Shown here: piece by piece, positions 1 to 11,008 of the stretch | How the letters are laid out: each line of letters opens with the position of its first letter | Numbering within the stretch: the first letter of the stretch is position 1 | Assembly (NCBI GenBank): GCA_028673005.1 | Contig: CM054113.1 | Coordinates: 65,114,850 to 65,178,849, forward strand | DNA: 64,000 nt | From: Tanypteryx hageni | Taxonomy: Eukaryota > Arthropoda > Insecta > Odonata > Petaluridae | Direction: 5' to 3' | Translations under genes and position numbers: made by a program | Notes under the pieces: generated by a model | Databases searched by the model: none | What the model saw: only the letters and a program-made list of their open reading frames with translations | Told to the model about the DNA's origin: nothing

Positions 1-3000
1 TATCGCCGTACTATTGGTTTATTTCTTTTATTACAAATTCAGAATCTTCAAACATTCATCTACCTCATATTATACCACCCTTGATAAAAAACATGCAAAA
101 ATTCCAACCTACTTGAATTTACTTTGCCTTAAACCAAATAATATCAATGCTTAACGCACCGTTTTATCATTAACATCTCTTCCGCTCCCTTACTCGTTAT
201 TCGTCTCACACAATCTCCCATTCCAACTCTTAGCATTTTTCCAGTCTACATTTTGTCAGATCTCTCTTATATCTCTCGCACTCTCCACAACCCGACAACC
301 TTTCCAACGACTCGCTCATCTTGTCCCCGTTTGATGGAGATAATTTGGATGAAGGAAAGGTTGGAGCAAAGGTCGGAGAAGGAAAAGAGAGGAACAGAGA
401 TAAAGAAGTGAAATAGTTGGAAATCGTGATAAAGAAGTGCGAGGAAGAGGAAAATAGCAAGCAGGATGGGAAAGGAGTGAATTCAGAATGAGAGTCGAGG
501 AACGAACCGAGATGTTTTGGGTTGTTAATAAGGTGGGTGTAGTCACGTTACTAGCGTTGCCATGGCAATCTCGAGAAGTGTCTCTGCTTTCGTTTTGTTT
601 GTTCATTTCCAAATGATTAAAGGAATGAGATTCAAAGTCGCCTTTCCTCCTTTCATTTTTCGCATTTCATATATGTAGATATCTGATGCAATTATTCCCA
701 AGAAGCGCTATGAGGTTCGTTATTACCTTGCGCTGCTCGTTATTACCTTGCGCTGCTCGTTATCACAACGGGAGAACCAAGCTTGTGAAGCTTCTTAGAA
801 ATAAACTGGTGCCTTTCACCCATTTCCACTCCCATATCTGGTGGATAGCAGAATTAAAATGTAGATGCAAAGACAGATTGTTTCCAACCAGAGATGTGCT
901 CACGCCCGAGGCAGGGGTCTCGTGTAGTCATAACTCGAATTACATTTACGACCAACCTTGCCGCATTGTAAACACAGAGTTATTACGTAGGGTTTGCCGT
1001 TGAGCGAAAATATTCAAAAATAACTTTCGCTCTCTCACTCTCTCTCTTTTTATGCGTTCTCATGCAGGAGCAGAACGAAAGAAAATGTTAAACTCCCATT
1101 ATCTGAAAGACTTCAGCTTCTTTTTTCTTCTACGAGTATCTCTCTGCCAAAAACACTTCTTCCTATTTTTTAAAACCATCGCTTCTTTAATTCTATACCA
1201 TTCTTCTTAAATGGCTCATCTGTTGTCCTGAATTAAGTCTCATCTACTTACTAACGTTACCATTTTTCGGAATAAACACCAGCGATTCCTTCGTCATCTT
1301 TTCATTGGTAACTGATATATTTTTCTCATTCCATCTCTCTAGTTAAATATTTAATATATTCATGAGATACAATTACAGAGATCGAATCATACAGAGTAGC
1401 TTTCCTCATAAGGAATCACAATAAGAAAACAAAGGGATTGATACAAGTTCGTCAGAGATATTTTGGGGCATTGCATCCTCGGTCACAAATGAATTTGTTG
1501 AATATAAACAAAAATTGAGTATATACATACTACTACATACATGCATAGGTGCTACGTGAATTGACCATTATACGAATTTCCACCATCAGTTATTAATTGC
1601 TAGTGCTTGTTCTCTAGTCTTTAGTGTGTCATATTCTCTAATTAGAAACTTCATCATAGTTGAAATGTGGATGTGGTTTAGAAAGTTGCTTTGAAGAAAT
1701 AGGAGATTTCTTGTATCGTAATTATTTATATATATAATAATGTTTAGTGAAAATCGTTTGTTTTTTTCTTATTTTTCATTTAGTCTTTGCCCACCGAGGT
1801 CTAAACATCGGAATTACACATGTTAAGCCTCGCGACGCTACGATGAAAACAGGGATCGTTGAAATTTGGAAGATAATTCCATACTTGTCACTTTGGTCAC
1901 AAAAACACGACAAGTTTCTTCATATTTCGTTTTTCGCTAGGAGTTTTTTTTGGTCAGTTTAATTTACTTCCTATATCAACTCTTATTGGGCAACTCGAAG
2001 CACTAATCCAACCCGCCGCTTCAAAAGTTTGCCTACTCCTTGCTATATAATCAAAGGCAAAGAACCTCAATAAAACGAGCGTTTGCCGTCTTAGAAAAAT
2101 AAGCAGAACGCGGGCTATATTTTCTTACGGCGTAATCCTCTGGTTTCCCCCCGCCAATCGACGCGACCGTCGACAAATCCGCCAACCGAACAGATTTTTC
2201 TTCCCTTTTTTTCGCTCGACTCATTCCCACCCTTGCGCTCCAATTCTCATTCCCAACTTCAAACAATGTTTTACTCCTCTCTTATCGACTAGCGTACACC
2301 TTACACACCTCCCGTCATCAACAACACAAACGCCCTCTCGTTCTCCCACTCGCACCCTTTCTCCCTTTTCCCTCGGAGTTGTGTATGAGGAGGCGCCTTT
2401 GGTTATACTCCCCCTTCCGGCAAAGAGAGAGATAGGTGAGAGAGAGAGAGAGAGAGTAGGTTTCCGATTGGCGAATGCTTACTCTGGGCATCTTTGGGGA
2501 GAGTAAACCCTTTCCCTCTCCGTTTATTCTCTTCGCTCAGCCGCGGCTCAAGCTAAATAAATCCCACGGCTTTACACCGGCACTTGTTTGCTTCCGGGAG
2601 AAATCGAGTGCTGTTTTGTACCTTTATGCGACTCCTGCCGACTCCTCTGTCCTCCCTGATCCGAGGGGATTGGTCCGGGTCTTGGAGAAGGAGAGAAAGA
2701 GGTGAGGAGAACTAAAATAGGTAGAGAGAAAAGAAGAGGATGATATGAAATGGGAGAGGAAGAGAAAGGAAGTGGGAGAGAAAACGTGGCGAACGGATAA
2801 TAATAAGTTTAATACATGATATAAAAGACAAACTCAAGATTTTGACCTCTTTTTTAAATCATTGCAAGAAAATGAGGATATCGCGAGCTATCTATTATTG
2901 ATTTGATGCGAAGACTACTTTCTTAATTTTTCAAGTTGATGATGTTACAGTAAGTGGAACTTCCGATTCAGTTGTTGACTTCAAAACTTGATTCAATTTA

Positions 3001-3395
3001 GAGAACTAAATTAATGATATTCATATAATACAATGAGTGAGACGAAACTTAGTCCAAATCAGTATTTAACATGAAATAAAAGAAAGCTTTTTCTATTAGG
3101 ATCTACGTAACAGAAACGTTTTTCAAAAATTATATATTATGCTAGCGTAATTGCCCGTCAAATATGACAGGTATGCCTGAATTAAGTATCAAGTTCAAGT
3201 TGAAATAAAAATTAATGAAACCAACTTTTATAGGCACTAGAAAGCAAACAAATATAAAATTCACATAATTGAGTGTTCCAGAGACTAAAAATAGTTTTGG
3301 GCGAATAGAAATTGTATGACAAAGAAATACATTACGCTATACAATTCTTATATGCCAAAAATTATTTTTAGTTTATTGAACATTTAATTTTCTCT
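1..3395. other. Upstream non-coding DNA, no gene recognised
   Basis: AT-rich DNA with short CT-rich patches. Open frames here (for example 686-1003 and 2475-2705) are short, have no recognisable domain and are not supported as exons. Visible details are a short tandem duplication of about 22 bases at 717-760 and an (AG)n run near 2431-2456. If the missing PTB exons of the NOS1AP gene lie upstream of the window, this stretch would be intron. Confidence 0.5.
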
Positions 3396-3800
3396 CTCTA
3401 CCTGTGTCTCTCTCCTTTCTTCCGCTCTCAACATCTCTCTCGTATTAAAGCATTCAAAGACTGCATTCCTTATGCATATAGTATAAGGATTAAGGCAACA
3501 GTACAATCTCAAGGTTTAACAATGACACGGTCAGCAAGGTAACATATCGTTAAAAAGCTTAAATTTTTCAAATTATTATTTAAACGTAGAACTTGAGCGA
3601 TTTTGTATCGTAGGCAAAATGTGACGATAAGAATAAGAAATGTTAATTATTTTTCTTTAAAACGGTATAGGTCCGAAGACGGTAGGTCAATTCTTTCTCA
3701 TTTTAATTTGCAAAAGAGTTAAAGCCTGTAATTCGAAAAATCGATTTTTACTTGTCTTATGGGAAATGGCACCCCTTTTCACTTCCCCCTCCCCGCAAAA
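3396..3800 (+). repeat. Dispersed non-coding repeat, copy 1 of 3
   Basis: Diverged copy of a repeat also found at 27130-27625 and 37060-37480. Shared landmarks, in order, are a CT-rich stretch ending in cgtattaaa, a central part with aagaataagaaa and a run of T before aaaacggt, then atcgatttttac followed by a cttatgggaaatg block. No open frame is shared by the three copies. No terminal inverted repeats or target duplications are obvious, so the class is unknown. Confidence 0.5.
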
Positions 3801-4224
3801 ATCAAAATTCTGTCCTTGAGATGCACATCCTCATGGTCCCATTAGTAAGTATACCAAGTTTAATGAGTTTCTTGGTTTTCGAGATATGCTGTCCACACAC
3901 ACATCGCTTTTATTAATATAGATTACCTCAATGATGAAACTGTCTGATATATGGCTATATTCGATTATTTGCCCTCCCCCAAGGCATTTTCCGAAGGATT
4001 TTCGAACTGCTAACAAATGTTTAGAGATAATAGAGAAATATTCGGTATATATCAATTTTCGTTTAAGATTTCCAATCACGTCGTCCTTTTTTATCCATTT
4101 CATCGATTATTTTTTATAACACTATGTTAAATATTCCTCATGTTCAAAACAATTTTCTCCTAACGACATGAAAAAAATTAACAAAATATATATGTTTCGT
4201 AAGAAAAACAGAGACAAAAACCTA

Positions 4225-4390
4225 AGATAGGGCGAATCGGGACGACCGCCACGGGTCCCGCGATTTGGGGGGGCACCGCGATTCGTAATCAAAGCAAAGA
4301 AATTCTTGAATTGAATGTCGTGGTTGATAGTAGGGGGTCCCACATAGGTCGATTTGTCCCGTGCCCCGCATCTCAATAGGGGCGGCCCTG
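4225..4390. mobile_element. Probable hAT-type element end fragment
   Basis: A GC-rich island in AT-rich DNA that ends, at 4390, in ggggcggccctg. Its reverse complement begins CAGGGCCGCCCC, the usual form of a hAT terminal inverted repeat and close to the CAGGGCCGGATTAAG end of the complete hAT element at 59330. I found no matching left end or 8-bp duplication, so this is a truncated remnant at best. Confidence 0.35.
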
Positions 4391-4717
4391 CTTCTTAGGA
4401 TTAATGTAAATTGAAAAAGAAACCACTTATAATGATGAAATTTTCATAGAGAATGTAAGGAATATCGCGCCGTTTTCCTCTTTCGATTTCTAAAAATCTA
4501 CAGATCATATAATCTGCGGAAAACAAGTCTATTCGTAAGATTTTATTTTTATTCCGTCGACAACACACATCAGCGGGGAAACATCGGACGCGGGCAATTG
4601 AATAAAAGTTATCCTCCTTTGAGAGACCAATCGCCGTCTCGGCGCGTAAAAAAGCCAAACCAGGTCGTCAGTCGTTCAATTGCGTCTCTGTTCTGGCAGC
4701 GGACGGTCTCTAACTCT

Positions 4718-6935
4718 CCCCCTACCGCTATTCCCCTCTACCTCTTCCCCTCACCATCTTCCCCTACCCCTTCTCCCCCTCTCCCTCTTCCCCTACCCCT
4801 TTTCCCCCTACCCCTTCTCCCCCTCTTCCTCTTCCCCTACCCCTTTTCCCCCTACCCCTTCTCCCCCTCTCCCTCTTCCCCTCCCTCTTCCCCTACCCCT
4901 TCTACCCCCTTCCCCTACCCCTTCTTCCCCCTTCCCCTCCCACCTCTCCATGTCCACCTCACTCTCCCTCTCTACCCCTCTTCCTCCCTCTCTCTCTACC
5001 CCTCTTCATCCCTTCCCCTTCTCTTACCCTCTACGCTTTCCCTCTTCCCCTACCACTTCTCTTCCTCTCTCTCTCCCCATCCCTTCTCCCCCTTCCACAC
5101 TCCTCCTGCCCCTTTCCCTCTTCCCCTCGTCCTCTTCCCCAATCCCTCCCTATTCCTCTCTCTTCTCCTATTCCTCTTCCCCCCTTCCTCTACTCCTCTC
5201 CCCCTTCCCCCTCTCCCTCGTCTCCACTTCCTCTATCCCCATTCCCTTCATCTCCCTCCCCCTCTTCCCCTCTCCCTTTTCCCTCTCACCCTTCCCCTCT
5301 CACCCTTCCCCTCACACCACCCTCCCCCATCTCTCTCTCCCTCTCCTTCCCCTCTCCCCTTCCCTTCTCCCCTTCCACACTCCCACTACGTCTCCCCCTC
5401 CCACCGTCCACTCTTCCCCCTCCTCCCTTCCTCTCCCGCTATCCCTACCCCCCTCTTCCCCCTCCTCTTACCCTCTCCCTCTTTCCCTCTTCCCCTACCA
5501 CTTCTCTTCCTCTTTCTCTCCACATCCCTTTTCCCCCTTCACCTGCCCCTCTTTCCCTGTCCCTCACCCCCTCTTCCACTTCCACCCTCCTTTTCCACTT
5601 CCACCCTCCTTTTCCCTTCCCTCTCCCCTCCCTCTCTATCCCCTCTCCTCTTCCTCTACTTCTCTCACTCTTTCCCTGTCCCTAGCCCCCTCTCTCCCTT
5701 CCCCTCCTACAGTCCACTCCCCCCTCTCTTCCCCCCTTGCTCTCCTTCCCCTCTCCCATTCCCATCTCTCCCTGCCTTTTTCCCTCTCCATCCCATCTCC
5801 CTTTCCCTTCTCCCCGCTCCCCGTCCCATTCCCTCACCCTCTTCCCCTCGTCCTCTTCCCTTCACTTTCCCTCCTCCTCTTCCCCACTCCCTCCCTTTTT
5901 CCCTCTTCCCCTCCCACCGCCCCTCTCCCTCTTTCCCCTCCCCCTTTCCCTCTCTCTCTCCCACTTCCCCTCCCCCCTTTCTCTCCCCCATTTCTCTCTC
6001 CTTCCCCTCTCCCCCTTCTCCTCACACAGTCCCCTCTCCTCCTGTCCTCTCCCCCTTCCTGTCTCCTTCCCCTTCCTCTCTCCTTCCCCCTTCCTCTCTC
6101 CTTCCCCTCTCCTCCTTGCCTTCACCCCTTCTCTCTCCACCCACCTCCATCTTCCCCTCACTTATCCCTTCCCCCCCCCAACGTCCCCTCTCTCCCTGTC
6201 CTCTCCACCCTCTTCCTCTACCCCCCTCCCTCTTCCCCTGCACCTTCCTCTTCCCCTGCACCTTCCTCCCCTCTCCCATCCCTTCTCCACCTTCCACACT
6301 CCCCCTACCCCTTTCCCTCTCCCCCTCTCCCTCTCTCTCCCTCTTCTCCTCACTTCCCCCTTCCCCTCTTCATCTGTCCCTCTCCCTCTTCCCCTTCCCC
6401 TCCCACCGTCCCCTCTCCCCTCTCTTCCCCTCCCACCGTCCCCTCTCCTCTCTCTTCCCCTCTCCCCTTCCCTGCTCCCCCTGCCCCTATCCCTCTTTCC
6501 CTCCCTCTCTTCCCTCCCTCTCCCCCTTCCCATCATCCCCTCCCCCTGTCCCTATCCCTCTTCCTCTCGTCCTCTTCCCCTCACTCTCCCTCCCCCTCAC
6601 TCTCCCTCCCCCTCTTCCCCACTCCCTTTTTCACTCTATCCCTCTCCCTCTTCCGCTCCTTCCCCTCTCCCCTTCATTTCTCTCCCTCCCCCTCTTCCCC
6701 ACTCCCTCCCTTTTTCTCTGTCTTCCCCTCCCTCTCTCTCCCCTCTCCCTCCCGTCTCCCTCCCTCCTCCCCTCCCCCTCTGCCTTGCTCCCTCTCCATC
6801 TCCCAACCTCTCCCTCCCCCTATCTCTCTATCATATCTCTCTCACCTCTCCCCTACCTCTCCCCCTCTCCATCCTCCCCTCCCCCTCTCTCTCCCCCTCT
6901 CTCTCTATCACTCTCCTACCTCCCTCTCGAAAAAC
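4718..6935 (+). repeat. 2.2 kb pyrimidine (CCCCT/CTTCC) tract
   Basis: Almost pure C/T on the + strand for about 2.2 kb, with rare A (mostly in ccctaccc) and very few G. The basic unit is CCCCTCTTCC-like. At 4786-4900 a longer unit of about 57 bases is repeated twice, but most of the tract is irregular. Absence of purines leaves all three forward frames open for long stretches, so the Pro/Ser/Leu open frames of up to 870 codons are by-products and not genes. It ends about 630 bases before the alternative first coding exon of the NOS1AP gene. Runs of three or more C would allow G-quadruplex (minus strand), i-motif or triplex structures. Confidence 0.9.
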
Positions 6936-7571
6936 ACTGCCCGCGTGTCCTTTGATGCTCTTCCTTTTTGGCACGGCCCCCGAAAGGAGAGCGGGGACGT
7001 TCCTCCCCTCAGTATCTCTCCTACCATCCCCTCTCCCTCCCTATCCATATCCCCAATTCGCTCGCTTATGTCGCCTCGTGACGCGAAAGGGGTATCCCCC
7101 ACTCTCTCTCTCTCTCACTCCATCCTTTCTCACTCCCCTCCCGTCACGCCGTGGTCCACACAGTTCGCCAGTGTTGCATTCTTTCTGTGCAGCGGCGGCA
7201 GGGGGGGGTGGCTGCCTCTTCTGCTGCTTCGGCCGCCGATACCTCCGTCTTCGTCTCCTTCGTGGTGCCCCGTGGCGTGCGCGTTCCTGTGAGTGTGTGC
7301 GCGGATCCAAGTTAATCTCTCTCCTTCGAGAAAAAATATCCCGCGAAGAAGGCACCGCCAAGGACGTCCTCCCTCTCCTTTTTTCCTTTTGTCAGAGAGC
7401 TCCTTCTCTCGTTCTGCCCGCTATTTCTTGCTCTCCCTCGCCCCCGCCGCGTACTAAGTGATATCTCCTGTGAGTTCTCCGTGTGGGGTAAGCTTCACCG
7501 TGGTGAAGGAGGAGTGGCCGCGCTTTGACGCGGGTGGTGGAGATGCGAGGGCGCGTGGCCGCCCCGGGGCC
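6936..7571 (+). promoter_or_regulatory. GC-rich leader/promoter region of alternative first exon
   Basis: After the pyrimidine tract the sequence turns GC- and CpG-rich until the ATG at 7572, as expected for a promoter and 5' untranslated region. No TATA box was found. A short upstream open frame starts at 7543 and runs 12 codons including the stop, its TGA overlapping the main ATG region. A donor-like ggggtaagc at about 7484-7492 could end a non-coding exon. Promoter activity is inferred from position and composition only. Confidence 0.4.
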
Positions 7572-7859
7572 ATGCTGAAGGGCCGGTCCGTCGAGGGAGG
7601 CTGTGCCGCCGCGGCGGGAGCGGTCCGCCCCGCTAAGAAGCTCTCGTTCAGAGAGCCCGAAATAATGGGCTACGCGGGGGGCGCCGCCAGGAGGGGAGGG
7701 GGGGCGGGCGGCGGTGGTTGCGGAGGCGGCGGAAAGGAGGGCGCCCCCCCGGGAAAGACGGTTACCGACGCTGGGTCTTCGAGGGCGAGGGCCGCTAAGA
7801 ACGGAAGGATAGCGCGCCAATCGGGACTCGCCGGCAGCTGCGAGGACCTTGACCTGGAG
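7572..7859 (+). CDS. NOS1AP: NOS1AP homologue, alternative first coding exon
   Basis: Encodes 96 residues from the first in-frame ATG (7572, context ggggccATGc). A TAA just before 7458 closes the frame upstream. The protein is Gly/Ala/Arg-rich with two less repetitive segments, one containing KKLSFREPEIMGY (about residues 20-32) and one with RQSGLAGSCEDLDLE at the end. The exon ends at GAG followed by the donor gtacgc, in phase 0, and the next NOS1AP exon (13322) also begins in phase 0. The join therefore places SCEDLDLE directly before SQAMRIVRTVGQ. This would give an isoform with a new N-terminus that lacks most of the PTB domain. GC-rich codon use and a low-complexity middle are typical of such exons. 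Function of this N-terminus is unknown; the splice is predicted, not observed. Confidence 0.6.
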
Positions 7860-8823
7860 GTACGCGGGGGAGGGGACCTCCTCCCTCACGTCACGTCCCG
7901 CCTCCCCACTCCTGCCCCCGAAGGGACGAACCTAACGCCCCCTGATGAACGCCGCCCACGCTCGCGGTCCTTCCCGAACTCTTCGAAATCCCGCCTTCTC
8001 CGGGGACTCGAACGATACCGAACTCATTGTTGGCTCCGCCGTGCTATCCCTTCGGTAGTTTACGGGAACGTCCCTAGTATCTGGATTCGCCGTGGTGACT
8101 TGGTGGTCTGCCTCTTTCATTAACTTATTTATTTGCCCGGAACCAATAATTATCTGGAGTGAATGTCCCAATTCTGGTTTAATTTGTTGTTTTTTCTGCA
8201 TGAGAAACTGTTGCCTGTTTCTGTTCTTCGTGAATAACACGAGTGGCGGCCCTTTTAGCACATGATAGTGGAACGACGTTTCATGCCATCCCTCAGTATT
8301 TATGCTACAGTTCTCCTATAACATCTCCATGCATGAACGTTTTCCCTGCCTGAATTTACGCTCATATTTTCACGCATAAAGAAACATGTCGGGAAAGAGC
8401 TTGTTCATCCTGTAGGTATTGATATCATCCTAGAAAAATCTTTCGCTTCCCTCTAATACCGATAGCCTCAGTCCTGTTTTCACACCTTCAGTAGTCTTTC
8501 TTGTCTTTCAACATTGTTGTGCTTCTTTGAATTTGTCGCAGCTATTTCCTCTCCCTTTAATTTAAATAACCTTCCCTATCGGTCGGATTAGTTAAATCAC
8601 ATTTCTGATGGGAAGGTAACGGAAGTTGGTACAGTCCCTTCCGACTCGTCAAAACAGAGGTACTTTTAAGCATTACCCACTGAATTTTTCGTGAATTTAG
8701 TACTTATTTTCCTCTTTTACTGAAGCATGACTATTATGGTTACGCCAAGCAATAGTTATTTTTCCGATTGTGGCATAGTATTGTTATCGTTACGTTGAAT
8801 ACTTGGTATAAATTAAAAATAAT
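7860..8823 (+). other. Intron sequence, nothing recognised
   Basis: First part of the 5.5 kb intron between the alternative first exon and the PTB-end exon. The first 250 bases stay GC-rich, after which the sequence is AT-rich. I see no conserved open frame, RNA gene or element end here. Confidence 0.5.
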
Positions 8824-9149
8824 TTAAGTCCGGCAACTTTTTCTTCATGGCGGACCACATTTGTAGTTGTGAATGGTTCGGAGGGCCGCATAAGAAGTCA
8901 CTAGAGCTTCGGCGGGCCAAATGAGTGTTTCCATCATAAGTTACCTAGAATTCCTGTGCTTTCATAATAGTGAAAATTAAGTCTAAATAACTTATTAGCG
9001 TTAAAACTTCACCTGAAAAGATTTTGAGACCATAATGTTACTGAAAAAATATGAAATTGTCTGTTAAATTTTACCGATCGTTTTTTAATCGTACATTAGC
9101 GTGACGTATAAATTGCTCTTGGGGGCCGCATGTAGTTTGCCAATCCCTG
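8824..9149. mobile_element. Non-autonomous hAT-like element (degenerate)
   Basis: The right end reads ctacatgcggcc on the minus strand after CAGGGATTGGCAAACT, a classic hAT terminal inverted repeat. The left end (around ccggcaactttttctt, then catggcggacc) matches it imperfectly. Interior copies of ggccgca and gcgggcc occur near both ends, as in the related elements at 13943 and 46137. It encodes nothing. The 8 bases outside each end (aaaataat and ctctagta) do not match, so it is old or the left border is misplaced. Confidence 0.5.
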
Positions 9150-9927
9150 CTCTAGTACACTGAAGCCAGTTATTATTCGACGCTGTCAACGAGACTAGCA
9201 CACACAAATCGACGAGTGGCCTATGACGTCTTCTTCTCAAGGCCATTATGACTAAAATGGTGACGCTTTTTTTGCGCGCGACGATCCGCAGCTGAAAGTG
9301 ACAGACCGAGTAGACGCACGCGGAGTCGACCTTGAAAGTTTTTCATCGCGATCATTTTAACTCGGATGTCATTGTCCGTAATCCACGCCGAGTTTGTCTC
9401 GACGCAGTTTATAGTTCTCGAAATAATGAGACGGAACATTTCTCAAGTTTTTCTCGGCTTATACATGTTGACCACGTACCTTCGCGTGTTAGCGCGTATA
9501 GGTGTTTGTTCCATCCACCTGAGAGGCCTTGTAGGCCCCCGGAGATCCCGAATTTTTCGCGCACCCCCCCCCCCGCGAGAAATCTTTACCGTTCCAAAAG
9601 TGTGCGTCGTTTGTTTGCTGTTGATTCGTTCGGATTTTGGCTTCGAAACGTTTGTTTACTCCATTCCGTCTCGCTCGTCGCTTTAATGTATCCGTGGAAG
9701 TTTTTAATTAAAAAAACTTTCGGGGGACTTTTCGTGTAGTTCATCAAAGCACTTGACTGTTGGATTAGAAATGTATTCGGAAGAAAAACAGCATGGGATG
9801 TTTCTCTCTAATGTTATTTTATGCCCGGAGGAAAGTATTCCGCAAAGATTTTTTCGCATGAAAATGGCAGCGAATTTTACAATCCAAATTTTAATCAATC
9901 GTTCGGGTTCATTTGATTGAAACGGCC
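9150..9927 (+). other. Intron sequence, nothing recognised
   Basis: AT-rich with a more GC-rich island near 9180-9600, including a run of C at 9565-9574. Two overlapping frames of 106 and 135 codons start at 9332-9366 but show no domain, no conserved motif and no consistent splice signals, and I do not call them. Confidence 0.4.
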
Positions 9928-9935
9928 GTGGGGAG

Positions 9936-11000
9936 TAGGGTTGCCAACCGTACTACTGTCGGTAGGACAATCCTACTTGGAGATAAAATGTCCTCTGTCC
10001 TACTCTAAAGTCAAGTAGGACGCAAAATGTCCTACTTTGTGACGCACCCCTGTTTGGAAGATCTACCGGCAACATCGCCCTTAATCGATCACACGGCTAC
10101 CGGGACATGATGAGTTTGATGGGCATTGTTGTTTACATCATCTTCCACTACATTTTTTCCACCCATATTTCGCATTTAAGAGATCGCAATATAGGATAGA
10201 AGTTTGTCTCTGTTAGTTCCACTTCGTCTATCATCGAGGAAAGATCGGTCGTGTTAAGTGAAGTGCGTCTCTTTGGTGACTCGACTAACAAGTCATCACA
10301 GATTAGTTCCTTCCTATATAATAATTAAATTAACGTTTTTTTCTGTCTTTGCTCAACAAATTATATCAACATTTCTTGTAAATTTTGTTTTTCTATTATT
10401 TCTATTATTATTCTATTTACTTCCTGAGACATGGGGAGATATCAAATCTGCATTTCCAATCAAGAAAATCCATATTTTTCTCTCCTAAGATCTAATATGA
10501 TGTGAGGTAAAAATAAAAAAATCTATTCCGATAGAAGACATCATTTACTACATAAACGTCCGCAGAAACACATAAATACGACTTATAGTTTCGGAAAAAA
10601 ATTTCAAGAATCGCCCAATCTTTTGATACCATTTTATATGCATTTCGTATGAAGAACACCTTTGAAATCTATCTAATATATTATAATTTCATTTATGGAG
10701 TATAATTTTCCATTTTGTTTCGATTGCGAATAAAGGTAACTCTGCGATTAAATGCCACGATGTCGGCAAAACGCAAACAAAAAAACTAGTACATAATACA
10801 ACGAAATCCATGGAGGCTATTCTTGTTAAAAAAAATTCAGCAGAAGAATTTAAAGTTATAGCAGCAGAGGTTACTCAGTTATACCACTCCATAAAGTATC
10901 ACCATTCATATAATTCATTAGATTGTGGTTTGAAACTTATGATATTATGATTAAAGTTTTTAATGCCCTACTTAGCTATCAGAAAGAGTTGGCAACCCTA
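9936..11000 (+). mobile_element. hAT-like element with transposase remnant
   Basis: Inverted ends tagggttgccaac (9936) and gttggcaacccta (ending 11000) bound a 1065-bp unit. Flanking octamers gtggggag (9928-9935) and gtggtgac (11001-11008) match at 6 of 8 positions, fitting a decayed hAT 8-bp duplication. Near the left end, a motif built on gtcctactt is repeated, probably subterminal repeats. A piece of coding sequence near the right end supports the class. Confidence 0.6.
10744..10950 (+). pseudogene. hAT transposase fragment
   Basis: An open stretch of 68 codons inside the 9936-11000 element. It contains VGKTQTKKLVHN and later AAEVTQLYHSIKYHHSYNS followed by LDCGLKL. The pattern of a short BED-finger tail (HxxGxxHxxxV-like), then a YHxxxHHxSYxSxDC block, is one I associate with hAT-type transposase-like proteins of insects. 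No start codon context or remaining catalytic domain is present, so it is a broken fragment. Family assignment is from memory of motifs and is moderate at best. Confidence 0.4.
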
Positions 11001-11008
11001 GTGGTGAC

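Noticed and set aside
686..1003. 105-codon frame near the left edge
   Set aside because: Includes a short tandem duplication, lacks any recognisable domain and has no splice support.
5707..6536. Gly/Glu/Arg-rich open frames on the minus strand
   Set aside because: Mirror image of the pyrimidine tract; the same composition effect.
4598..7461. Long Pro/Ser/Leu open frames (574-870 codons) on the + strand
   Set aside because: They exist because a C/T-only tract contains almost no stop codons (all stops need A and usually G); several overlapping frames are open at once and none shows a domain or codon bias.
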